In this document: piece by piece, positions 1 to 10,243 of the stretch
How positions within the stretch are numbered: the stretch's first letter is position 1
Layout of the letters: every line of letters starts with the position of its first letter
From: Annulohypoxylon bovei var. microspora
Taxonomy: Eukaryota > Ascomycota > Sordariomycetes > Xylariales > Hypoxylaceae
DNA: 64,000 nt
Reading direction: 5' to 3'
Assembly (NCBI GenBank): GCA_022836615.1
Contig: MU405285.1
Location: 124,001 to 188,000, forward strand
Position numbers and translations under genes: made by a program
Notes under the pieces: model-generated
Database searches by the model: none
Seen by the model: only the letters and a program-made list of their open reading frames with translations
Told to the model about the DNA's origin: nothing

Positions 1-1156
1 TAAAATGCGTATAATGCTATACCTAAATGTATTATTCACCCACTTATCCATTGACCTATTAGCGTTCATTAGGTATGCTAATTCATGTTTCACTAATTAA
101 GTCTTTAGAGTTATGGATCGAGGACATGCTTCATTTTGGGTCGAAATAGGTAAATATGTAACGTGGAATAGGCGACCCGCATGGAAGGTAAATCAATGCC
201 AACGGAGACATACTAACTATAGGGGCGTTATGAAATGGCATGTCACTGCAAATTGTGAAGGAGTCTTTGTGTGAACAGATGTATCTCAAGAGCAAGCCGA
301 AGTTTTAAAAATAGTGAACTACTGTTGGTGGAAAACGATGATATACATTTGATGATGTGAGTGGGAAACGACACGGGCAGCTTTACACTAGGCTGTCAGC
401 GTTCAACCTCTTTGAAGGCATTCACCTATCTAGCGGTAGACACGTGATACAGGACGGTTCACATGTTCTACCTACTTCAGGTGACCATACTACCTAGAGT
501 CAAATATCAAACTAATAGGAGAAAGGGCCACTTCACAGAAGCTTATTTGCTGTTACTTGTTGAATGCCGTGACTTGATTTCTGAGTTTTGCATCGATTCC
601 TTACTCGTAGACTACTACTTATACATACATGATCTAGTGATCATATGCTTGCACCGTTGCTTCATCAGTGTCGAATGTTGTAAAATCCTGACCTGGTTAT
701 GTGAATCAGGTGACTTTGAAGTACCGTGCATGTCCTAATCCCCCCTTAGGACTACGCAGATCGAACGCCCCTGCCACCAGGCCAGCCGAGAATTTGTGAA
801 AATTCAGAGAAGAGAAAGTAAAACCACCCTTCGCCGAGAAAATGCATGAGACTAGGGTGTGCGACACCTAGATGAGAAAAGTAGAACCAAATGCTGAGAC
901 TCCATGCCATGCAGTTATGCCTTTTCCGTCGAACTTTTGGGAAACGGATCAACTCCAATGGTTTTATCGAATAGGAATGGCTTGGGAAGCCAGAAGAAAA
1001 GTAAGAAATGGGTATCATCGCGCCGCGAATGCCGAAAATTAGAAACAGGTTCATTGTATTCTATGTTCCTGGAGGTGAATGACCGGCGTGCAATTAGGGC
1101 GTAGAGTAATGTCGGAAGCAAATTTACTTCTGCAAGAGTTAAGTGACGTGAGCAGA
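1..1156. other. Intergenic, no supported gene
   Basis: Only short unrelated open frames (at most 100 codons) occur here. None has a family resemblance or intron structure. The right end is the 3' flank of the Dbf4 gene. I see no tRNA, transposon or tandem array. Confidence 0.6.
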
Positions 1157-3324
1157 CTAGTAAGCTTCTTCGAAATCCGCAAGAGTGGGTGTCCAGGATC
1201 CAAAAGACTTATGTTTAGGTGCGCGTTGGAGCTGGGAAAGGAGATCATCCAAGTCACCCCAGTTTTCCTCATCGTCAGCAAATTTGCGATGTTTCTTGGA
1301 TAAAATGTGCTAAATCAATTGTTAGTCATTAGTAAACAAGGGTTGAGATTAGAAGGTTAAAACATACCTCATCGAAGTCCGCATACTTCTCCGCGCAATT
1401 CTCGCAGTAGCCAGGCTTCAGTTCGGCTTTCTTGGGTTGCGTAGCCTCTCGTTTCGCCACGCGTGAAACAGCCTTGGAAACCACTTGAGCATCCTTTCCG
1501 GCTACAGTCTCATCGATCATGTCGAGCTTTCGGCTCGAAGTGCGACTCATAGTGCTGAAAGATCGCTTCATTGGGATATCATCTCGGAAGCTCGCCTCGC
1601 CATTACGACGAGAACTCAAGTCCTGTGAAGTTGCAGTACTATTGCGCTTCAAGACCTGACGTTGAAGGCCGTGAACCTCCTTGCTTAGACCGGTTATAAC
1701 ACCAGGCGTTGTTGCAGTTGACGATACCATCTGGGATCGAATAGCCGAGGTCGCATTGGATGGCTGAACACCAGATGCGACAGGTTCACCACCGAAGAGG
1801 CGGCTAGCAGAACGGCCAGTGAACGCTTGAAGACGTGTATCTGCGAATGGGCCGACAGTAGGCTTCGACGGAATAGACAACTCAACCGAGGCAACACTAG
1901 AACCACGGCAATGACCGTTTTCCATTTCACCCAACGATCGCTTGCCAGTCACAGGCTTCGGGGGTTCCATCTTCGGAGGTTGGAGAATAGGCTTAGTCTC
2001 GGCGGCGGCCTTAGTCACTTGGACTTTCGGCTTCGACTGAGGTCGGGTCTCTCGGGGTTCATACTCATCAACGAACGGACAACGTCCCAATGCAGCAGTA
2101 CGGAATTGGGGCCAGTCTCCCTTGGACTTCTCTGCGACCTTCTTATACTCTCTAACCATAATCGGTTTCTGCTTCTCCTCAAAGTCGTATATGTATAGAT
2201 ACGGACCCTTGAAATAATGCAGCTCCTGGGCGTTTACGGTGGGATCTCGGTCGGACGGTCCATTAACGCGTTCATTATGGAGAAGATGTAGTAGGTTGCG
2301 TTCTTCGGTGGTGCGAGTCTCGGTAACCTTCGTCTTGCGAGCACCATACGCAATCTCAGCACTGACATATGGGTCAGTCTCAAGGAGCAGGTCCAACATT
2401 CGCTGCAACTTGTCCAGAGACCAAATCTTCTTCCCCATTTCTCTAGCACGGAGAAGGACATCCATGTTGCGCTTCGGTGGCTCGATCTGAGCATGAGATG
2501 GCATCTTTCGGGATCGAATATCTCCATCAAATCTACGTTTCGTAGAAGCTTCTGATAGTCGGGTCAGCAAGGATGGATTGATCGTCTTCACTTCTTCCTG
2601 CTCCTGCTCCTGTTCCTGGATATGCTCCGAGTGCTTCTCGTTAACCGCATGGTCGTCATCTCGGCGGCTGACACTCTTCTCGGAGGGGATCGTTCGGGTG
2701 GTGACGACGTGTGTGATATCGATAGAGAAAAAGGCCGCTTCACGCTACACGGAAATGTTATCAGTCAACTGAACCAACTAAGACTAAATAGGTTTTATAA
2801 CTTACAGCACCCAATGCTGAGATCTGCTTGGCGAGCTTCTTGTGTGCATCGTTAGGGACCTTCTCGAAATAGAATACAAGCTTGGGGAATCTGGCTCGAT
2901 GGTGTTGCTGCCAGACTTGAATCTCTTCGATATCCTTCTCGGTATATCCGTGGCTGGCAGATACGGCCTGCTGGAGCTGATGATGGTGATGGCCGGACCT
3001 CTCCTTTGCCAGCTTGCTCTCATAACTGCTCGCATTGCGGCGCGTCTGTATAGGGATCTGGCTCCTGGAAACCCGATGCTGCTGCTGTAAAGGAGACTTC
3101 AATGAGCGTTGGGAACCGCTCTCGATTATCTGTTTCTTGGCGGGAGGTGGCTGGCCATATTGCTCCTCACGCTGTACCTGAGCGGAGGGGCGTTTGTGCT
3201 TAGCTAGGAGAGCGGAGCTTCGCAAGGGAGAATTGGCAACATTCTGGTTCGAGGATAGAGGGACTCGTCTACCAGACATGTTGGAAAGCGAGACTGGTGT
3301 TGGTGATAAAGATACGGCTGCCAT
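1157..3324 (-). CDS. DBF4: Dbf4/Dfp1-type regulatory subunit of Cdc7 kinase
   Basis: Regulatory subunit of the Cdc7 (Hsk1) kinase, which fires replication origins in the nucleus. Three predicted exons (3324-2806, 2744-1368, 1309-1157) with introns of 61 and 58 nt, all phase 0, give 682 aa. In order: a basic, Gln-rich N-terminus; a BRCT-like N motif at about residues 140-190 (FPKLVFYFEKVP through ITHVVTT, split by intron 1); motif M at about 351-373 (FKGPYLYIYDFEE and KPIMVREY); and the C-terminal Dbf4 zinc finger C620-X2-C623-X9-H633-X5-H639, split by intron 2 exactly before H633. The start at MAAVSLSP was chosen because it opens the long frame and fits the family's short N-terminus; MSGRRVP sixteen codons later is an alternative. 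The middle of the protein is Ser/Lys-rich and looks disordered. It is divergent from the ICP55 gene across about 1.1 kb. Confidence 0.93.
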
Positions 3325-4424
3325 ATAATTGTGGTATTACTTTTAGAGATGTTATGTGGGGTGGAGATGGAGATGGAGAGGGAGGTTGGCGGTGGGCGGT
3401 GGGCGGCCAAGATTAGTAATAGTTTGAAGGTCAAAAATGGTGATGATGTTGACCAGCAAATGTTTATTTCGTCTGTTGATATGGCCAGCTTGACTCGGAA
3501 ACAACAATAGAGTTGAGTGTAAATTATTCGACTTAAAAAAAGATTCGTCGATGTTGTTGGTAAGGTTGAACCGAGTTGCCCCAAGGTACTATGCTTATGT
3601 CCGAACCCTGACCCTGTGGTTGGCACGCGACGAACCGAGACGAACCGTGACACAACACGCCGGATTTGAAGGGCAAAACACGCGCGATTCTTCCACGTCA
3701 GGATGACATTGAGTTCAATGTAAAAACCAATAAATGATCTTGAAGAATTCAATTGCTCAAACGACGCGAGAATAAACTTGTAGATCGACGTGCAACGACG
3801 TGAAAGTCGAGTCAAAGTTGGATAGCTTTAAAGCTTGGTGGTGGGCAAATAATAGAATTCAAGAGTTTAGCTCCAAAGCTTTTGAGGGATAACCGGACAA
3901 ACCACGCTAGCACTAACAATTTCCCAAAAATCAACAACAAGGTTCCAATCTTCGACGCACGGACCAGTTGACATCACTGTCAGCCCCCACTAAGGATGTG
4001 CACAGCAACCACACAGCTGCCAAAGGGTTAGGTAATACAGGCAGGTACCCCACATGCCCGCCACTTGCCGCCACTGGACACTGGGGCACTGGGCAGGCAT
4101 TTTTACATTTTATCTTTAAGTACCGTACCCAATCAGCCAATCACCTCAAAAACTTTTCATTTACTCAGCAAAAAAATTCCGAATAAGCTCGACGATTTCA
4201 ATCCGCCTCAATCTCCCGAACTACAACATCAAAATCGAAACGGTTGCACTAGATATTAATCTACCTATATACCTTGGATTAAGTATAGGAAAACGTTTTC
4301 TGTTTACCAAGTTTTCTTCCTATACAGGACCAATTAAACTTTAATACCCCTATATTACCGCATTCGGCAATGTCCCAAGCAATTGGGTGATGCAATTGGT
4401 TGAAGCATTATTCTCGCTCTAATC
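3325..4424. promoter_or_regulatory. Shared upstream region of DBF4 and ICP55
   Basis: This 1.1-kb divergent intergenic region must hold both promoters. Immediately upstream of the Dbf4 ATG is a purine-rich tract with GGAGAT and GGTGGGC reiterations (about 3358-3405). The ICP55 side is A/T-rich with several TATA-like words (4255-4330). No specific factor site can be assigned. Confidence 0.5.
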
Positions 4425-5957
4425 ATGAACCTCCATCGACTCCCGTTATGGCAACTCGAACGACACCTTAAACCTCACTCGATCCCATCTTCTCCGCAAT
4501 TGAAACGTCTATTCTCAACCAATCTTCCTAATTCTCGATTTTCAAAGCCTTTAACAAAGTCAAGGCACGTCAATTTAGAATGTAACTCTAGATGCATAAG
4601 GGCCTATTCGACAGCCATTTCGGCTAAAGACATTCTCTTCGGTCAACCAGTCTATGAAACACATCCGCATGTTCTTAAATCAGGTGAACTCACTCCAGGC
4701 ATCACCGCCCAAGAGTACCATGAACGCCGCGACAGTCTATTAAACAACCTACCACCCAATTCTGCCGTCCTTCTCCCCTCCTCGACTCTTCACTACCGTT
4801 CCGGTGCCGTTTTCTATCCCTTCCGCCAAGAATCTAATTTCCTCTACCTCACCGGCTTCTCCGAACCCGACTCTCTCGCCGTGATAAAGAGAACCGACGA
4901 GTCAAGCGATTATTGTTTCCACCTGTACTGCAGGCCGAAAGACCCACAAGCAGAACAATGGAACGGGCCTTGGAGCGGCGTCGATGCTGCGAGAGACGTA
5001 TGGAATGCAGATGAGGCCGGGGACATCGGACGGGTTGAGAGTCTACTAGCCGATGCTCTCAAAGGGGTGAACCAGATCTACACAGATGCCGAGTTATCGA
5101 ACAATGGGGTGTTTACAAAATTTGGCAACCTCTTGCGTTCGGCAGCCCCGAGCGCGAAAACGGTTCCCCTAAAGCCACACGTCAACGCCCTCCGCGCCAT
5201 CAAATCTCCGGCCGAGATAGCCAACATGCGACATGCAGGGCGAGAATCCGGACGAGCACTAACAGAGGCCATGCGGCGGCCATGGAGGCACGAGAAGGAG
5301 CTCGCCGCGTTCCTAGAATATCAGTACCAGATGTCCGGTTTAGACGGGCAAGCGTATATCCCGGTAGTAGCCGGGGGGCCTAAAGCGCTACTTATCCACT
5401 ATATTCTCAACAACGGCCTACTAAACGATTCGGAATTCGTCCTCGTGGATGCGGGCGGCGAATACGGGACGTACATCACAGATATAACGCGCACGTGGCC
5501 CATATCAGGGAAATTCAGCCCAGCGCAAAAGGACTTATACAATGCCGTGTTGCGCGCACAGCGGTCGTCCATATCGCTCTGCCGTGCTAGCGCTAATGTC
5601 ACGCTCGATAAGCTGCATCATATCACGGAGAACGCGCTCCGCGACGAATTGCAGCAGCTCGGCTTCGACATGAGCGGTAACCGCATAGGCGTCCTGTTCC
5701 CGCACCACGTCGGGCATTACGTCGGGCTTGACGTCCACGACGTCCCTGGGTATCCGCGCAACGTGGCCTTGAAAGACGGGCACTGCATCACGATCGAGCC
5801 TGGAATTTACGTGCCCGACGACGAGAGGTGGCCGAAGGCCTTCCGGGGCTTGGGGGTTCGCATCGAGGATAGCGTATGCGTGGGTGACGACAACCCCCTG
5901 ATCTTGACTACGGAGGCGGTCAAGGAGGTCGATGATATAGAGGCGTTGAGGAACTAG
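4425..5957 (+). CDS. ICP55: Intermediate cleaving peptidase 55, M24B aminopeptidase P family
   Basis: Mitochondrial metallopeptidase. The family removes a destabilising N-terminal residue after the mitochondrial processing peptidase has cut imported preproteins. Intronless, 510 aa, close to the usual family size. Residues 1 to about 65 are Arg/Ser/Leu-rich with almost no acidic residues, as expected of a matrix presequence. Then comes the aminopeptidase P N-terminal domain (QPVYETHPHVL, FYPFRQESNFLYLTGF) and the pita-bread catalytic domain. All five metal ligands are visible: D342 (LVDAGG), D353 (TDITRTWP), H431 (HHVGHYVGLDVHD), E458 (IEPGIYVP) and E481 (GVRIEDSV). Nothing looks broken. Other M24B members such as cytosolic Xaa-Pro aminopeptidase are less likely because of the presequence and the FYPFRQ block. 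Confidence 0.93.
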   Translation: MNLHRLPLWQLERHLKPHSIPSSPQLKRLFSTNLPNSRFSKPLTKSRHVNLECNSRCIRAYSTAISAKDILFGQPVYETHPHVLKSGELTPGITAQEYHERRDSLLNNLPPNSAVLLPSSTLHYRSGAVFYPFRQESNFLYLTGFSEPDSLAVIKRTDESSDYCFHLYCRPKDPQAEQWNGPWSGVDAARDVWNADEAGDIGRVESLLADALKGVNQIYTDAELSNNGVFTKFGNLLRSAAPSAKTVPLKPHVNALRAIKSPAEIANMRHAGRESGRALTEAMRRPWRHEKELAAFLEYQYQMSGLDGQAYIPVVAGGPKALLIHYILNNGLLNDSEFVLVDAGGEYGTYITDITRTWPISGKFSPAQKDLYNAVLRAQRSSISLCRASANVTLDKLHHITENALRDELQQLGFDMSGNRIGVLFPHHVGHYVGLDVHDVPGYPRNVALKDGHCITIEPGIYVPDDERWPKAFRGLGVRIEDSVCVGDDNPLILTTEAVKEVDDIEALRN

Positions 5958-7539
5958 AAAGAATACGGAATCCCGCCGTAGAGTGAGTCACTGTCGACAA
6001 GTTCGGTAGAGCTAGTTGTAAATTCATAGTGTTCCGTGGGAGCGAATTATGAATTATGTGGCATGAGATAATAGACTTTACGACGCGTACACATACGCCA
6101 CCAAGCGAGACGCCCAACTGGCATGGTTTATTGTACATTATCCTAGATATGTACCTATCTACCTACTCACAGGTAGGTAATTATGAAAGACCACTTCTTA
6201 AATTTCCGAATATCATGGCATGCATGTACTGTACCTAGCTGCCTGGGTGACATAGGGCTTTGCGATGTCTAGGGGGGGACTAGTAAGAACCCACCCCTGA
6301 GGTTCAAGAAAAAAAGGGGTTGTATCTACAAATTCACAACCCGAACACGAATTTTAGCTGTCGGATCGACTTCAGAGTCAATATCAATCCGCATCCCAAT
6401 CGAAGCAAGATTTCTCCCAACACTACAAAGTTACCGAGCTACGGAACTGTAATGCATTAGTTTCACAAGAACCCAACACAATCATAGCGTTTCAATTCCT
6501 ACAATTCCCTTCCGCACCTGGTCGGAGCAGGAGGCGCGCGTCTACCCGCCAAGTACCCGCATCATACGATAATCAGCCGATGGACACGTCCGCTTTGAGA
6601 AAATTCGCTCAACTAGGCCCAGAATCCCGCACCGGAGTCCTAGGTCTGATGTAAGAGACGCAAATAATTAGAGCGTGCGCGAATGCGAGATAAAAAAGTT
6701 TCAGCTGGTTGGGCTGGGATTCTTATGTATTAATTTAAGGTAGGTAGAGAAAAATTTCAACGTTCTGTCAATGCGCGCGCAGCTCCCGTGGGAGGCGATA
6801 GGTATCATAGGTACGGATAGTTCAAAAATCCATGAATGTAGATTTTGTCCAAAAAAAAATCAACAATGCTGTTGCTCGCTTCTGTAGTGCCTCTTCTGAG
6901 TACCTAGACGGCATAAACAAATAAATTCCCATCTCTTGTTTTCATTCCCTCGTAACCAGGCCGCGGGATATTCCTCAGCGGTTCTTTGTTTAAAATAAAC
7001 AATGTGACTCCCAAAACACCGTAAAAACGCCATGATTTATGTGCCTCAGCGGCATCTGTCCCCAGTTTAAAGGCCAATTCATCTATGCCCAAAACTCTTA
7101 CTCCCCTATGGTAGATAGTTTCAAAAATTCGATTTCTTTTCCAGAACCCCAAACAAGCAACCCGACCATGTATTTGTACCGGACTCCGATGCGATTTTTC
7201 ATACAGTAGTGGTATATATACGTTCGTGATAGATAGGTATGTGGATGATAGGTGAAGGTAACTCAGAAGGGTAAATGGTTCCATTATATATCCGTATTGT
7301 TAAGTCGCTGGTATCCTTTCGTGTGCTTGATACCGAGCTATCTGAGAAGACCAAGTCCATATTCGTTGAGGTGGGTTGCGAATGTCGGGCATCGTTGCTA
7401 AAGCAAGATATTCGTACGTCGTCGTCATTATTATAGTTATTGCCAAAAATAAATCGGCGTATAATTTGAGGATTAGTGGTGTGAGTGGTGATTGGTGACT
7501 GGGGACAAATCGTTCATGAGTAAATGTGAGATCGTTTGC
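5958..7539. other. Intergenic between ICP55 and bHLH gene
   Basis: The two genes converge here, so both 3' untranslated regions lie within it. There are short A runs and TAGG/CCTA motifs near 6150-6240. The longest frame (6904-7284, minus, 126 codons) has no recognisable domain and is treated as chance. Confidence 0.5.
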
Positions 7540-9072
7540 TTAAGAAAAGGCTCGAGGGTTGAAGACCGAAGCACCATATCCTTGAGGTGCCCAATTTGGT
7601 GCGGGTGCGGCGCCGACCAGCTGTTCGAAGGCGTGTAACCGACGGGCAAGCTCCTCATTCTTCTGTGCCATCGATCGATTCCTTCGCTCAAGTTGGTGAA
7701 TGTATTCAGTTGCTTTAGTAAGAACAGTTCCCTAAAAATTAGTTAGCTATATTGTTATACAACCACCCTACTAGAACATACCTTGCTGACTTTTGGAGCT
7801 GTCCGCGATGCGGTTGGGTTATCGTTCTCGTCGCCATCTTCAGGGATCGCGCGTAGGGATGGAATAGCATCCCGCAGTTCGGCAATCTTGTCCTTCAAGT
7901 TGGTACGATATTTCCTTTCAATGTCGTTGTGCGCAGCTCTATCACTATTCCTTGGCTTTTCCTTAGCCTTCTCCGTACCATCTATGGAGTTATTGCGTGA
8001 AGGTGCTTGAGGTCTCGTCATTGCTGGTTTAGTTCGGGGTTCGGGTGTGTTGCTCTTGCTATCACTCATCGTCGTCGGGCTTTGGTTGATTTCAAATCGG
8101 AAATCCATTCCGGCAGGTTGTCTTGCGGTAATCTGTGGTTGCGGAGCTTGTCCGGTTCCCATAGCAATAGCTAGAAGTCTCTGACGTTCGGGGTCGTTGA
8201 ATGGGGGGTTCACATTCACGTAGTCCATGCGGAAGCCAGGTTGAGGCTGCTCCCAGCTAAGAGGCGTCGAGTAGAGTCTCTCACGGGGAGGTACGTCTGA
8301 AGGGATAGGTGCAGAGTCCGTCTTGCTAAGCTGGTCAGCTAGGGCCATGGAGAAGAGGTCGTCTTCGTCCGACAGCGCGTGATCAAGAGCGCTATCGTCG
8401 ACCAGGTCAGCAGTTGACGAGGGCGGATAAGCCACTTTGAAGCTGTTGCCGGGCCTCCCGACAATCCTCGACCTTGGATGAGGTTGAGCTAGAATTGGTG
8501 ATCTCGACTATATTTCAATCGACATATTAGACAGGTTCCGTACGTTGATGTAAGTCTTGGTGCTTACATTTTTAACCTCAGCGAAAATTTGATCACTCTC
8601 GTTGTCGCTGTCGAAGCGAAGCCAATAGTCAGAGCAGTCTAGAGTGGAGGGGTCCTCGGTGAATCTAGACCTTCTAATATCAGAGCACTGGCGCTTCTTA
8701 GGTAGCTCTTGCCTGGTAAGCTTGTGCTTGTGGGCGGGGTTAGAGATGTTCTGCGAAGCAGTTGAAGCCGGTGAGTCGGCAGAAGTACTAGGTGTCTGGC
8801 GCGAGCCCGAAGTCGGGACTGAGTTCACAACACTTGATTCGGCAGACCTATCTAGTTCGTCCCAGAAGCTAACAGATGAGAGTTGCTGTGAGTAATCTGT
8901 TGATTGATCGAAGAATGTTTCGAAAGTCTGGGGGAATGTTAGAGTCTATTTAGATTCGATCGAGGTAGTATTATAGATCTATGTAGAATCTATGTATGTG
9001 AATGACATAGTGACATACCTTGTCGTTACCAGCAGGATAAACGTCAATGTCCTGCATAACACCTGCGTCCAT
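7540..9072 (-). CDS. SREBP-type bHLH transcription factor without membrane segments (SrbB-like)
   Basis: Predicted nuclear DNA-binding regulator. Four exons (9072-9019, 8927-8568, 8507-7782, 7731-7540), all phase 0, give 443 aa. The bHLH starts about residue 340: a basic region AAHNDIERKYRTNL, helix 1 (KDKIAELRDAIPSL), a long acidic loop (EDGDENDNPT), then helix 2 and a leucine-zipper-like coiled coil (TVLTKATEYIHQLERR) that continues to the C-terminus. The tyrosine in ERKYR, where most bHLH proteins have arginine, is the SREBP hallmark. No transmembrane pair or SREBP C-terminal domain follows; the protein ends about 40 residues after the zipper. It therefore resembles the soluble class typified by Aspergillus SrbB, which acts with SrbA in hypoxia and sterol control. 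The N-terminus is acidic and Ser/Thr-rich, consistent with an activation domain. The small 18-codon first exon was chosen because its ATG and donor join phase 0 to the conserved frame. Confidence 0.88.
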
Positions 9073-9962
9073 GACGAATCCCACAACAATTCAAGGGCCA
9101 CCAGCAGGTCTTTGGTGACACTATAGCTTGATTGCTACAATTTCTTAAAATAGGGGGGAGAGTCCCGGCACGGGATGATAATCAGAAATCTAGATCTTGT
9201 GAGGTGATGTAGTCGGGATCATGCGAAGTCCAGGCTAAGCTTGGCGAGATGGAAGATGGTAGTCGGATTAATCAAAGGGCAAGTCAGGTTGCAAATTTGC
9301 CACGTCCGTTGCCGTGCGTCGTTATACAAATCGGGGGCAGTTGGGTAACGTCAGGCCGGGTAAGGGATGAGTCGAGTTGGGTGTAAGTCAAGTTTGCGTG
9401 TAAGTGAGTACCTAGGTATGAAGCCACTAGGCACAAATGGACCAAGCCACACACAAACACAGACTAAGAGCTATAGTAGAGTATAGGAAGGATTCTCGAC
9501 CTTGATAGGATGGAGAGATATGATATCACCGATATCACAGAAGTAATGCCACAATGGCAAATGGGATATGGAATATGGGATGGTGATGGTGATGATGGAT
9601 GATGGATGATAAAAATCAAACGATGTTTGAAGAACGAACGATCAGGTAGATAGGATAGGGTAGTTTAGATCGGTTGGTGCTTAGTTTATCTAGTCGATTA
9701 AGGATGAAAATAAAGATGGGAATTCGAGAATTCGGCTATTAAAGAATAAGAATCAGATCCCACGAACTATGGCCGAGACCGCCCGATGATGCAAGGGTAC
9801 AAGTTACAACCAGAGCAAATGGCCTGACACGATGCAGAGCAACGGAGACGCTCAGATACATAATTCCAACCCGGGCCCCAAGGGATCCAATGGCTCCCGA
9901 CGGGACCCCTAAGGGCGATCCCGAATAGCTACTAAAGGGAAATAATTTATCTTGTTCCCCCA
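9073..9962. promoter_or_regulatory. Upstream region of the bHLH gene
   Basis: Probable promoter and 5' leader of the minus-strand bHLH gene. It contains a GATGGTGATGAT-type triplet array at about 9578-9610 and purine-rich runs. No assignable binding site and no gene. Confidence 0.45.
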
Positions 9963-10243
9963 TATCCCCACGACCACCAGACATGGGTCCAAAAAGCATC
10001 CACTGAAATCAACCTTTCTAGCCAATTAAAAGACAGTTTACGAGAAACTAAACATGGTATAAAGTAATTAACCAATCACATTCAACGTTTATGCTTTCCC
10101 CATGTCCTTCATGAAGTGAAGGCTTTAACCTTTTAAGGAAAATCGATAAGGAATTACAAGGTTAAAATTTGATTTTTAATTGGCCGACACAAGTGTTTTT
10201 TAGTGGATGCTTTTTGGACCCATGTCTGGCGGTCGTGGGGATA
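9963..10243. mobile_element. 281-bp foldback / MITE-like element with 42-bp inverted repeats
   Basis: Arms 9963-10004 and 10202-10243 are reverse complements over 42 nt with one mismatch, an A/G transition. Each arm ends in TA outside a TCCCCACGACC terminus, so a TA target duplication is possible. A weaker inner inverted match (GCCAATTAAAA near 10021; TTTTAATTGGCC near 10173) extends the stem. There is no internal coding capacity. It could be a non-autonomous Tc1/mariner-type element or a local inverted duplication. Confidence 0.6.

Noticed and set aside
3204..3815. 203-codon minus-strand frame upstream of Dbf4
   Set aside because: Overlaps the first Dbf4 exon in another frame and shows no family resemblance.
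6904..7284. 126-codon minus-strand frame in the ICP55-bHLH interval
   Set aside because: No recognisable motif; lies in expected 3' untranslated sequence.
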